Part shown: positions 42,532 through 50,537 of the stretch, piece by piece | Layout of the letters: each line of letters starts with the position of its first letter | Position numbering within the stretch: position 1 is the first letter of the stretch | Source: an uncultured Pseudomonadota bacterium | Lineage (GTDB): Bacteria > Myxococcota_A > UBA796 > CAJQPC01 | Length of the DNA: 64,000 bases | Assembly: GCA_913060515.1 (NCBI GenBank) | Contig: CAJXRZ010000032.1 | Coordinates: 1-64,000 of the forward strand | Direction of reading: 5' to 3' | Translations under genes and position numbers: made by a program | The notes under the pieces: model-generated | What the model saw: the letters and a program-made list of their open reading frames with translations, nothing else | Told to the model about the DNA's origin: nothing | Database searches by the model: none

Positions 42532-43980
42532 ATGTTGCTTCCCCTGACCCTCGCGCTCCTCTCCTCTTTGGGCTGTCGCAGCGGCGACAAAGTCGAAGTG
42601 GACGACACCGGCACTGTCGACACGGCAGACACGGCAGACACTGGTGACACCGGGACCGTAGACACCGGCTGGACCCGCCCGGAGGAGTGCGAGAGCTTGC
42701 CCGAGCTGCCCTTGGACTACAGCACTCTGCGTGGCTTCTCTGGGGCGGAGGACTTCGCCTTTGGTGCCGACGGCGGCTTGGTCTCGGTGGACTTCAACGG
42801 CAACCTGACCTCGGTGCAGCAGGACGGCAGCAAGACGGTCATCGCGCCAGGATTGGGGGAGACGGCAGGAACGGCCTACTTGCCAAATGGAAACCTCATC
42901 GTGGCCGACGCCGCCCGCGGCACTCTGGTTCGAGTGGCCCCCAACGGTGGCAGCGAGGTGCTCTTCTCCGGGCTTAGCTACCCCAACGGTGTGGCCGTCA
43001 GCGCCGAGGGCATGATCTACGTGGCCGACCAGGACACCGGGATTTTGTGGGAAGTGGACGGCGAGAGCGGGGAAGGGACCCAGCTCGCCACCGACCTGTT
43101 TGCACCCAACGGCGTGGCCATCGGCGAAGGCGGCAGCTTGTTCGTCGGCAGCTTCGGCGGCGGCACGGTTCACACCATCCCCAAGGTGGACGGTGTCTTT
43201 GGGGCCGCCACCGAGATCGGCAGCGTCTTGGACAACTCCAGTCTGGGCTGCGAGGCCGAGGCCGACTACTGCGTCACGGGGAGCTACGCCCTTGGACAGT
43301 GCGATGCAGAGTTGGTCTGCAAGCCCCTCCGGGACACCCAGGCCTGCGAGGACAAGAGCGCCGGCGATGCCTGCAGCACGGAGCTCTTTGGTGCAGCCAT
43401 CGAGAGCGCCTGTAGAGGAACGGAGCTCTTTTGCCCCTACACCCCGCTCTCACACATCGAGCCCTGCGCGGGCAAGGGGGACGGGGCGAACTGCACTGTC
43501 CAGGGCAAGTCGGGACAGTGCTACGGGACCGCTCAGAACGTAAAGGCCTGCTACAGCTGGGATGGCGGGGGCAATTCCAGCTGTGAGGGCCTGACTGTGG
43601 GCGAGGCTTGCCAACAGGCGGACACCCACTACCCATACGTTGGCTCTTGCGTGAGCTACGGCGGTCCGCGCCTGGAGTGCGAGGCACCCTTCGGCGGCGA
43701 CGAGGGCGGACTGGACGGCATCGCCGTTGATGCTTGCGACAACGTCTACGTCACCGAGTACATCGCTGGGAAGATCTGGCGCTTTGAGCCCGGTGAGTCC
43801 GAGGCGGAAGAGGTGGTCAAGCTGCCCAGCAGTTGGATCCCCAACATGCACTTCGGTCATGACATTGGAGGCTGGTCTTCGGACACCCTCTACATCATGG
43901 ATCGAGACGAGGGCCGGGTCTTTGGTCTGGAGTTGGGTGTGGGCGGTCGCTTCCCCACCATCGTTCCTGAGTCAGAATAG
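42532..43980 (+). CDS. Lipoprotein with SMP-30/NHL-like beta-propeller interrupted by a Cys-rich insert
   Basis: The ATG at 42532 gives the signal MLLPLTLALLSSLGC and then a long Thr/Asp/Val linker (DDTGTVDTADTADTGDTGTV). Repeated blades read GTAYLPNGNLIVADAARGTL, then YPNGVAVSAEGMIYVADQDT and FAPNGVAIGEGGSLFVGSF, as in SMP-30/NHL propellers. Blades four and later are split by about 150 residues with fourteen or so Cys. The propeller resumes with LDGIAVDACDNVYVTEYIAG. A metal-dependent lactonase is one family role, sugar or protein binding another. Last gene of the lipoprotein run. Confidence 0.85.
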   Translation: MLLPLTLALLSSLGCRSGDKVEVDDTGTVDTADTADTGDTGTVDTGWTRPEECESLPELPLDYSTLRGFSGAEDFAFGADGGLVSVDFNGNLTSVQQDGSKTVIAPGLGETAGTAYLPNGNLIVADAARGTLVRVAPNGGSEVLFSGLSYPNGVAVSAEGMIYVADQDTGILWEVDGESGEGTQLATDLFAPNGVAIGEGGSLFVGSFGGGTVHTIPKVDGVFGAATEIGSVLDNSSLGCEAEADYCVTGSYALGQCDAELVCKPLRDTQACEDKSAGDACSTELFGAAIESACRGTELFCPYTPLSHIEPCAGKGDGANCTVQGKSGQCYGTAQNVKACYSWDGGGNSSCEGLTVGEACQQADTHYPYVGSCVSYGGPRLECEAPFGGDEGGLDGIAVDACDNVYVTEYIAGKIWRFEPGESEAEEVVKLPSSWIPNMHFGHDIGGWSSDTLYIMDRDEGRVFGLELGVGGRFPTIVPESE

Positions 43981-43985
43981 AGGCT

Positions 43986-44825
43986 GTGAGTCTGCATCCC
44001 GCCAGTCTTTTGTCTCGCCCGCTGCCCGACCTGGGGGCAGCCCCAGCGGAGCTGAAACGCATGGCGATACCCTTTGGGGTGGCCAGCTTGGAGTTGCTGG
44101 CAGACCGCATGCTGACCGTGCGAAGTGACTGGAAGTTTGTCATCCCACAGGCCGTGCTTCCAAAGCTTCTAAGGTCTCTTTCAAAGACTCACTTGGTGCT
44201 GCTGGCCGGTGAGGCGAGGTGGGGTCGCTACAGCTCTCAGTACTACGACACCCCGGATCTGGACTGCTTCCACGACCACCGCCGGGGCAAGCCGCGCCGC
44301 TACAAAGTGCGGCACAGAGACTACCTGGATCGCCACCTGACCATGCTCGAGATCAAGGACCGTGACCCCCGCGGCAACACCCACAAGCGGCGTTTGCCCC
44401 AAGTGTGGCGTCAGCGTGTCGTCGATGTACACGGCGTTACATTTTTGTCCGAAGGCGGACATGTTGCTGTTGGGGCCCTTGTGCCGACCCTCGCCAACCG
44501 CTTTTGGCGCCTCACTCTCTTGGGGGAGAAGGTTCAGGAACGCCTCACAGTGGACCTGGGCATTGGCTTTGGGTTGGATGGCCGCCAGGGGGGGCTACAA
44601 GGCGTCTGCGTGCTCGAGGTCAAGTCGGCTGAGCCACGCCACAAAACACCCACTTTGGCCCTGCTCTCGCGGGCTGGAATGCGTCCAAGGGGCATGAGCA
44701 AGTATTGTGTCGGTACTTGTTTGCTAACGCCAGAGGCGCACCCTGCGTGGTTTGCCCCGCTTCGTCGCTCTCTCGCAAAAATCACCGCTGCTGCTGCTCT
44801 TCCCGCTCAAATCCTGGAACGCTGA
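43986..44825 (+). CDS. VTC-domain polyphosphate polymerase-like protein
   Basis: The body matches the VTC tunnel domain: DWKFVIPQAVLPKLLR at the start, YSSQYYDTPDLDCFHDHRRG, KPRRYKVRHRDYLDRHLTML then EIKDRDPRGNTHKRR. The basic and acidic residues lining the tunnel that bind ATP and growing polyphosphate are therefore present. The start is uncertain: GTG at 43986 has a poorly spaced site, and the ATG at 44061 (residue 26) is preceded by GGAG. It begins 5 bases after the lipoprotein gene. Co-occurrence with a DUF4956 membrane protein is a known pairing, in which the membrane protein probably gives a channel. Product: polyphosphate from ATP, by homology. Confidence 0.87.
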   Translation: MSLHPASLLSRPLPDLGAAPAELKRMAIPFGVASLELLADRMLTVRSDWKFVIPQAVLPKLLRSLSKTHLVLLAGEARWGRYSSQYYDTPDLDCFHDHRRGKPRRYKVRHRDYLDRHLTMLEIKDRDPRGNTHKRRLPQVWRQRVVDVHGVTFLSEGGHVAVGALVPTLANRFWRLTLLGEKVQERLTVDLGIGFGLDGRQGGLQGVCVLEVKSAEPRHKTPTLALLSRAGMRPRGMSKYCVGTCLLTPEAHPAWFAPLRRSLAKITAAAALPAQILER

Positions 44826-44827
44826 AT

Positions 44828-45412
44828 ATGCCGAGCTTGGGCATCTCCACTGACCTGCTGCTCCACCTGGGACTCGACCTGGTTGTCGCCGCGATTTTGA
44901 TCAAGGGAATCTACCTGCGCTTTCGGCCGCAGGGAGACGCACCCTTCACTTTCGCGATGCTCAACTTGGTCACCTTCTGCCTGGCCTCGATGCTCTCCAA
45001 GGTGAGTATCGATCTGGGCGTAAGTCTGGGGCTCTTCGCCATCTTCGGGATCCTGCGCTACCGCACGCGTGCCTTGGACATCGGCGATCTCACCTACGTG
45101 TTCATCATGATCGGCGTGGCCGTGATCAACGGGGTGGCTGGGGAGAACTCCTCTTTGGCTGAGCTGGCCATCCTCAATGGCTTGATTCTGCTTGTGGCTG
45201 GTACCTTGGAGTACGCCACCCACCGCGGTGGACGCCAGACCCTCTCCTTGCGCTACGACCGCATGGAGCTGCTCGCGCCGGAGCGAAGGGTTGAGCTGAT
45301 GGCCGATCTGGACGAACGGCTCGGAATGAACTGTGAGCAGGTGCGCGTCGGCCGCGTAGATCTGCTCATGTCCACGGCCGAGCTGGTCGTCACTGCCAAG
45401 CCGAGAGGTTGA
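44828..45412 (+). CDS. DUF4956 membrane protein
   Basis: The protein has 194 residues and four hydrophobic helices in residues 8-130. The DUF4956 signature FAIFGILRYRTRALDIGDLT is present at about residues 76-95. A soluble C-terminal domain of about 60 residues follows. The start is 3 bases after the VTC stop, and the stop runs into the next gene. DUF4956 proteins are usually found beside VTC polymerases. The two may make polyphosphate and move it across the inner membrane; export is inferred. Confidence 0.9.
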   Translation: MPSLGISTDLLLHLGLDLVVAAILIKGIYLRFRPQGDAPFTFAMLNLVTFCLASMLSKVSIDLGVSLGLFAIFGILRYRTRALDIGDLTYVFIMIGVAVINGVAGENSSLAELAILNGLILLVAGTLEYATHRGGRQTLSLRYDRMELLAPERRVELMADLDERLGMNCEQVRVGRVDLLMSTAELVVTAKPRG

Positions 45413-45414
45413 CG

Positions 45415-46059
45415 GTGTTGTTCAGCGTGCTCTGGCTTGCCCTGAGTGCCCCGGCTTGGGCTGCCGAGGGAGAACAGCTTGAGATCTGGAGCGAGGTTGG
45501 CGTGAGCGCGGATCTGCCCAAGCACCTGGAACTCTCTGTCTCCGAGCAGCTTCGGGTGACCCCGGGGCAGGGTGTGTTCGCCGAAGAGCTGCTCAGCGAC
45601 GTCGCGCTGAGCTGGGCCGACTGGAAGGATCTGGAGCTCTCATTGGGGTACCGCTATGCCTTCCTAGAGCTGGGCGGGGAGGACGCGGGACGCAGCCAGC
45701 GGCTGCATTTTGACCTTGGCTATGACTGGAAGCTCAAGCCGGTGAAGCTCTACGCACGTGCGCGCTACCAGCAGCGCCCCCCGTGGATCGAGGAGGCCCC
45801 CAAGCACACGGCGCGCCTCAAGGTGGGCGTGCGCGCCCGTACCGACTGGGAGCTGGCGCCCTATGCCTCGGTGGAGCCCTGGAAGCGCATCTCCGACCCG
45901 GGGCTGCAGAAGGTGCGCGGCGAGGTGGGGGTGCGCACCAAGCAGAAGCATTGGGGCGCCAAGGTCTTTTACCGGGTGGAGCAGCCGATCTCGGATCCCA
46001 CGGATCCGAGGAACCACATCATCGGGTTGAACTTCACTGGGGCTGTGGACCTAGACTGA
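45415..46059 (+). CDS. DUF2490-like outer-membrane beta-barrel protein
   Basis: The GTG at 45415 has GAGAGG exactly 6 bases upstream, and gives the signal MLFSVLWLALSAPAWA. The mature part is a sequence of amphipathic strands with the pattern of DUF2490 (EIWSEVGVSADLPKHLELSV, LSLGYRYAFLE, RQHWGAKVFYRVEQ region) ending in LNFTGAVDLD. DUF2490 proteins are small outer-membrane barrels. It is the third gene of the VTC-DUF4956 module, so a place to pass polyphosphate or attach it outside is imaginable. Overlaps the convergent SRPBCC gene end by 9 bases. Confidence 0.85.
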   Translation: MLFSVLWLALSAPAWAAEGEQLEIWSEVGVSADLPKHLELSVSEQLRVTPGQGVFAEELLSDVALSWADWKDLELSLGYRYAFLELGGEDAGRSQRLHFDLGYDWKLKPVKLYARARYQQRPPWIEEAPKHTARLKVGVRARTDWELAPYASVEPWKRISDPGLQKVRGEVGVRTKQKHWGAKVFYRVEQPISDPTDPRNHIIGLNFTGAVDLD

Positions 46060-46551
46060 CTCGGTCTGCTGCGCCGAGGCTGTGGCCAAGGCGTGGGCTC
46101 GGAGCTCTTCGCACACCGCCTCTAGGTTGCTGCGCACTTGTCTGGACATGATGCCGCCCAAGAGCAGGCCGGCGATAGGCCGCAAGCGTAGGGTGCAGAG
46201 CATCTCCACCTGGCACTCAGTGGCGGACACTGGCCGGATGGTCCAGTGGTTCTGGGCCAGCAAAACGAAGCTTGGGGTGCCCTGGGTGACGCGGTAGGCC
46301 AGCTCCTTGGCGGCCGCGTCGTAGTGCGTGATCTCCTCGCGCAGGGTGTCGTAGCCGCGAATGTTGACGTGGCAGACGCGCCCTGCGCAAGGGGCTCCAG
46401 GCAGGACTGGCGGCCCCTCGGCGTTGGAGCGCTCCACGGACTGTGTCCAGGCCGCCACGTTGGCGAAGCCCGGCCCCGCGATCTGCCAGAGCACGTTGGC
46501 GGACACGTCGATGTCGGTCAGAACTCGAATCTCAATCTCTCTTGGGGACAT
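46051..46551 (-). CDS. SRPBCC / START-like domain protein
   Basis: The ATG at 46551 has GGAG 5 bases upstream. The 166-residue protein begins IEIRVLTDIDVSANVLWQI and has the mixed helix-grip pattern with a final long helix (GGIMSRQVRSNLEAVCEEL), as in polyketide cyclase / SRPBCC proteins that bind hydrophobic ligands in a cavity. The gene is divergent from a TetR regulator, with an inverted repeat between them, so it is probably controlled by that regulator. Ligand unknown. Confidence 0.85.
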   Translation of the reverse strand: MSPREIEIRVLTDIDVSANVLWQIAGPGFANVAAWTQSVERSNAEGPPVLPGAPCAGRVCHVNIRGYDTLREEITHYDAAAKELAYRVTQGTPSFVLLAQNHWTIRPVSATECQVEMLCTLRLRPIAGLLLGGIMSRQVRSNLEAVCEELRAHALATASAQQTESV

Positions 46552-46625
46552 GCTCTCTCCATGGGGGTGCGCGGCGTTGCGCTCGCTCAGAGTAGCTTGA
46601 AACATATCGATCGCAAGAAAAAATG

Positions 46626-46637
46626 AAACGTTCGTTT
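46626..46637. promoter_or_regulatory. Probable TetR operator
   Basis: AAACG-TT-CGTTT is a perfect inverted repeat in the 126-base region between the SRPBCC gene and the TetR gene, of the type often bound by TetR-family repressors. A second partial inverted repeat (GTATG to CATAC enclosing CCCC-TT-GGGG) lies at 46648-46669, just upstream of the TetR start. Confidence 0.6.
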
Positions 46638-46677
46638 AAATCTGCAGGTATGAACCCCTTGGGGCATACTCGGGCGC

Positions 46678-47316
46678 ATGAACAAGGCTGCTCAGAGAAT
46701 CCTGGCCGTGGCGACGCGGCTCTTTGCCGAGCGTGGCTTTGAGGGCACCTCGGTGCGTGCGATCTGCACAGAGGCAGAGGTGAACCTCAACGCGGTCAGC
46801 TACCACTTTGGTGGGAAGCGGGCGCTGTACCAGGCGGTGATCAACGACTGGGGTGAAGACCGGCTCGCTGGAGCACAGCGCGTGCTGGGGACGCCGCCCC
46901 AAGACGCCCCTGCCCTGCAGACCCGCCTGTTGATCTTTGCCGAGGAGACGCTGGTCACCTTGCTGGCCCGTCCAGAGGCCCTGATTCTTCTGTTTAGGGA
47001 GTTTCAGCAGGGCTTTCGCAACTGTGACCCCGGCGCCGTACAGAGCCTGGCCAGCCAGCAGCTCGTCTTGATGCGCTTCTTGGAGGAGGCTCAAGAACAG
47101 GGGTTGCTTCGGGAGGATCTGGACCTGGACATCGTCGCGGGCACTCTCTTGGAGCGCCTCAACCACCAGGTGCTCTACGCCGACAACATCGCAGCGCTCT
47201 CGGGCAAGTCCATTCGAGATGCGGCCTATCGGCAGCGCTGGTGCGAGCAGAACATCTCGCTGCTGCTTCACGGCGCCGCGGTGCCCGCTCAGAACCCAGC
47301 TCAGGACTCAGCTTAG
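46678..47316 (+). CDS. TetR/AcrR-family transcriptional repressor
   Basis: The N-terminal HTH is classical: RILAVATRLFAERGFEGTSV, then AEVNLNAVSYHFGGKRALYQ. The remaining 150 residues form a helical ligand domain of the CecR-like type (DUF1956 style), with RPEALILLFREFQQGF. The gene is divergent from SRPBCC and the following DMT transporter converges on it. The AAACG palindrome in the common upstream region is the probable binding site, implying autoregulation and control of the SRPBCC gene. Confidence 0.95.
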   Translation: MNKAAQRILAVATRLFAERGFEGTSVRAICTEAEVNLNAVSYHFGGKRALYQAVINDWGEDRLAGAQRVLGTPPQDAPALQTRLLIFAEETLVTLLARPEALILLFREFQQGFRNCDPGAVQSLASQQLVLMRFLEEAQEQGLLREDLDLDIVAGTLLERLNHQVLYADNIAALSGKSIRDAAYRQRWCEQNISLLLHGAAVPAQNPAQDSA

Positions 47317-47326
47317 GGCCGGCTCT

Positions 47327-48346
47327 TCAGTGCTCATGCCGATGATGTAGGTCCGGCCGATGGGCGTGCTCATGTTCGATGGGTGCGTGCTCGTGGGCGT
47401 GGGAGTGCCAGCCGAGCACCGCAGGCTCGTGGGTGTGGCTGTGGTGCCCGTCCTCATGCTCATGCAGGTGGGTGTGCTTGAGGGGCAGGTGGCTGTGGCT
47501 GTGGCTGTGGTGCTGCGAGAAGAGCAGGAGCAAGCTTGCGATCAGGACGCCGCCGGCGGCGATGTGCTGCCAGAGCATGGCCTCGTTTAGGAAGAGAATG
47601 CTGGCGATGGCGCCCAGGAAAGGTGCCGTAGAGAACAGCAGCTGGCTGCGTGTGGCCCCCAGCTCTTGAGCCCCCTGAATGTAGAGCACCAGGGAGATGC
47701 CGTAGCCGACCGCGCCGACGCCCAACAGAAAGGCCACGCCGTTCCAGGTGGGCAGCTCTTGGTTCAGGGCCAAACCCAGTCCCAGGTTGACGCTGCCGGC
47801 GACCAAGCCCTTGGCCAGGGTGGACTGGGCCGGTGTGAAGCGGTCGATCGTGGCGGTGAGGTTGTTGTCCAAGCCCCAGCAGAGGCAGGCCACGGCCACC
47901 AGCGCTGCTGCGGGAACGGCGGAAAAACCATCCTGGGCGGCCAGAAGAACACCACCGGCCACTACGCCAGCGCATGCCAGCCACTCCCACTTGGAGAGGT
48001 GTTCCTTGAAGAAGGCCACGGCGAGCACGGCGGTGGCGACGGTCTCCAGGTTCAGCCAGAGGGATACGCTGGTGCCGCTGGCCCAGCCCATCGCGGTGAC
48101 CAACGCTGCCGGTCCAAGCACGCCCCCAAAGAGCACCGCGCCGCCCAGACGGGCCCACTCTTTGCGAGGCGGGCGCAGGCTCTGGCCAGGCTGACGCTTG
48201 GCCCAGGGAAGGGCGCCAAGGGCAGCACCCAAGTAGAGCAGGCCGGCGATCACCAGAGGACCTGCGCTCTCGGTCATCGCTTTGGTCGCAGGCACGGTCA
48301 GCCCAAAGAGCAGAGCGGCGGCGAGGCAGGCAAGGACAGCGGGCAT
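47327..48346 (-). CDS. DMT-family (EamA) transporter with His-rich C-terminal tail
   Basis: The protein has 339 residues. Residues 1 to about 277 hold ten hydrophobic helices with the internal EamA repeat (LFGLTVPATKAMTESAGPLV; later LGAIASILFLNEAMLWQHIA). The last 62 residues contain 24 His, in patterns HSHSH, HTHLHEHE, HHSHTH and HSHAHEHA, followed by EHEHAH and HHRHEH. Such tails bind Zn, Ni or Co, so the transporter may move or sense a transition metal. The ATG at 48346 was chosen since upstream codons lie in the aroC promoter region. Divergent from aroC. Confidence 0.88.
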   Translation of the reverse strand: MPAVLACLAAALLFGLTVPATKAMTESAGPLVIAGLLYLGAALGALPWAKRQPGQSLRPPRKEWARLGGAVLFGGVLGPAALVTAMGWASGTSVSLWLNLETVATAVLAVAFFKEHLSKWEWLACAGVVAGGVLLAAQDGFSAVPAAALVAVACLCWGLDNNLTATIDRFTPAQSTLAKGLVAGSVNLGLGLALNQELPTWNGVAFLLGVGAVGYGISLVLYIQGAQELGATRSQLLFSTAPFLGAIASILFLNEAMLWQHIAAGGVLIASLLLLFSQHHSHSHSHLPLKHTHLHEHEDGHHSHTHEPAVLGWHSHAHEHAPIEHEHAHRPDLHHRHEH

Positions 48347-48464
48347 GCGGCCAGCATATCGCGACCCCACCGATGCGGTTGAGAGCGCCCTACTCGATGA
48401 AGACACTCGCCCGGTCAGACCCTCGGAGTAGCCTCCAAGCCGCTCCCGGCGATAGGGCCTGGGA

Positions 48465-49562
48465 ATGGGAAGCACCACCGGTCGTCTGTTCACCGTGTCC
48501 ACCTTCGGCGAGAGTCATGGAGGTGGTCTAGGCGCCATCGTCCAGGGCTGTCCTCCGGGCATGCCTTTGGATCTGGCCGCGATCCAGCGCGACATGGATC
48601 GGCGTCGTCCGGGCCAGTCCAAGCTCTCCACGCAGCGCAAAGAGGGGGACCAGGTGGAGATCCTCTCGGGGGTCTTTGAGGGCCGTACTCTGGGCAGCCC
48701 TATCGGCCTGATCATCCGAAACAAAGATGCCGATCCCAGGGCGTATGCGCCCTTCAAGCAGCTCTATCGCCCCTCCCATGCCGACTACACCACCGATGCC
48801 CGCTACGGCATCCGGGCCTGGGCCGGTGGCGGAAGAGCGTCCGCCCGGGAGACCGCTGCCCGGGTCGCGGCCGGAGCCATCGCCAAGCAGGTCTTGGCCC
48901 ATCTTGGCTGCGGCGAGGTCATCGCCTACGTCTCCCAGGTCGGGGAGCTCGTCGCCGACATTGACCCCCTGAGCGTGACCCTGGAGCAGGTGGAGTCCAA
49001 CCCCGTGCGCTGCCCAGACCCCGTCATGGCCGTGGCCATGGAGGAGCGCATCCGCAAGGTGCGCAGCCAAGGCGACAGCATCGGTGGGGTGGTGCGCTGC
49101 GTGGCCACCGGCGTGCCCGCAGGCTTGGGTGATCCGGTCTTTGACAAGCTCGAGGCGGAGCTGGCCCGCGCCATGCTCTCGCTGCCAGCCGCCAAGGGCT
49201 TTGAGTCGGGGACCGGCTACGCCGCTGCGGCGATGCTAGGCTCTCAGCACAACGATGCCTTTGAGCCTGACGGAGCCGGTGGGGTTCGCACCCGCAGCAA
49301 CCACAGCGGCGGCATCCAGGGCGGCATCTCCAACGGGATGCCCATCACGCTCTCTGTGGCCTTCAAGCCCGTCGCCACCATCTTCCAGCCCCAAGACACC
49401 GTGGACCAGGACGGCAAGGCTGCCGTCATCAAGCCTAGGGGGAGGCATGATCCTTGCCCCGTGCCAAGAGCGGTCCCGATGGTGGAAGCTGGCGTGGCGC
49501 TGGTGCTCGTTGACCATCTCTTGCGCCTACGAGGCCAGACGGGGCGCTTGGGACCGGCCTGA
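48465..49562 (+). CDS. aroC: Chorismate synthase
   Basis: A 365-residue protein with the family signature [20 protein letters not shown] near the start, the [15 protein letters not shown] loop, [20 protein letters not shown] followed by [14 protein letters not shown], and the C-terminal [15 protein letters not shown] with [12 protein letters not shown]. All FMN and EPSP contact regions are there. It converts 5-enolpyruvylshikimate 3-phosphate to chorismate, the last shared step of aromatic amino acid synthesis. No other shikimate gene is in this window. Confidence 0.98.
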   Translation: MGSTTGRLFTVSTFGESHGGGLGAIVQGCPPGMPLDLAAIQRDMDRRRPGQSKLSTQRKEGDQVEILSGVFEGRTLGSPIGLIIRNKDADPRAYAPFKQLYRPSHADYTTDARYGIRAWAGGGRASARETAARVAAGAIAKQVLAHLGCGEVIAYVSQVGELVADIDPLSVTLEQVESNPVRCPDPVMAVAMEERIRKVRSQGDSIGGVVRCVATGVPAGLGDPVFDKLEAELARAMLSLPAAKGFESGTGYAAAAMLGSQHNDAFEPDGAGGVRTRSNHSGGIQGGISNGMPITLSVAFKPVATIFQPQDTVDQDGKAAVIKPRGRHDPCPVPRAVPMVEAGVALVLVDHLLRLRGQTGRLGPA

Positions 49563-49592
49563 GAGCCTCCTGGGGCTCTTGAGTCCAGGGAT

Positions 49593-50537
49593 CTACTCTT
49601 GGCTCAGGTCCTCTGCCTGCTCTACCCATTGGTCTCGGAAGATTCGCCCCGGGAAGGTGCCCAAGCGGGTGCTGAGCCAGGCGGCGCCAGGGGCGTCGAG
49701 CTGTGCGAGCTGGTCGAATCTAAAGATGCCAACGGAGTTGAGCACCTTCTCCAGCTTGGGGCCGATGCCTCGGATGCGCTTGAGGTCGTTTGGCTTGCCG
49801 CTGGGGGCGTCCAGGATCCACTCGGGCGCAATGGCCTCGCCTGAGCGAACGATCATCTCGGTCAGGCTGGCTTGGGACTCTCTGTAGCGCCCGCGCAGGT
49901 TCTCCAGGGCCAAGAGGGCCTTGTCCAGCTCCCCTTGCAGCTCACCCTCGCGCTCTTGGGCCAAGTCCAGGCCGAGCTGTTGGGGCTTGGTCTGGGGGGG
50001 CGCATCGTTGTGGCGGCGCAGATCGGCCAGCTCCAAACGCATGGCCTCCAGCTCACCGGAGACCTCTGAGTAGCGGCCGCGCGCCTCGCCCAGCTGTCGC
50101 TCCAGGTTCAGGTTGAAGGCCCGCAACGTGGCCATCTGCTTGGGGTCCACCGAGGGGGTCGGTGGGCGGCTCTCTGGGGCGGCTTGGAGCTCAACCTCGA
50201 GCACGTGGATGCGCTCCTTTGAGCTGTCGAGCTCCAGCTCCAAGGCTTGGATGCGCTTGGCTTGTGCCGGATCGGGGCCCGGCTTGGTCGACAGCTCCAC
50301 CGCCGCCAGATCGGCCTCGGCCTTCTCACGCATGCGGCGGTCGGCAGCGCGCTCTTGCTGGCTCTTGCCCAGCGCGGCGCGGGCGGCTTCCAGCTCGCGA
50401 GCCTGGGTGCTGTTCTGGGCTTGGAGTTCGGCGACCTTCTCATCGGTGACCAAGCGCCGAAGCATCCAGCCCAAGGCTGCCCCGATGAGCATGGCGACGA
50501 AGATCCACAGGGCGATTTGCAGCAGCAGAGTGGTCAC
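49593..50537 (-). CDS. Membrane-anchored coiled-coil protein with C-terminal helix-hairpin-helix domain
   Basis: The N-terminus has one membrane helix (LLLQIALWIFVAMLIGAALG). Residues about 30-230 are long heptad-patterned coiled coil. The last 60 residues read DLKRIRGIGPKLEKVLNSVG then IFRFDQLAQLDAPGAAWLST and FPGRIFRDQWVEQA, a helix-hairpin-helix fold like that of the C-terminal extensions of some NADH dehydrogenase-associated and H3TH proteins. The GTG start overlaps the upstream BON-OmpA stop as GTGA. Probable link between the envelope and another protein or DNA; function unknown. Confidence 0.85.
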   Translation of the reverse strand: MTTLLLQIALWIFVAMLIGAALGWMLRRLVTDEKVAELQAQNSTQARELEAARAALGKSQQERAADRRMREKAEADLAAVELSTKPGPDPAQAKRIQALELELDSSKERIHVLEVELQAAPESRPPTPSVDPKQMATLRAFNLNLERQLGEARGRYSEVSGELEAMRLELADLRRHNDAPPQTKPQQLGLDLAQEREGELQGELDKALLALENLRGRYRESQASLTEMIVRSGEAIAPEWILDAPSGKPNDLKRIRGIGPKLEKVLNSVGIFRFDQLAQLDAPGAAWLSTRLGTFPGRIFRDQWVEQAEDLSQE

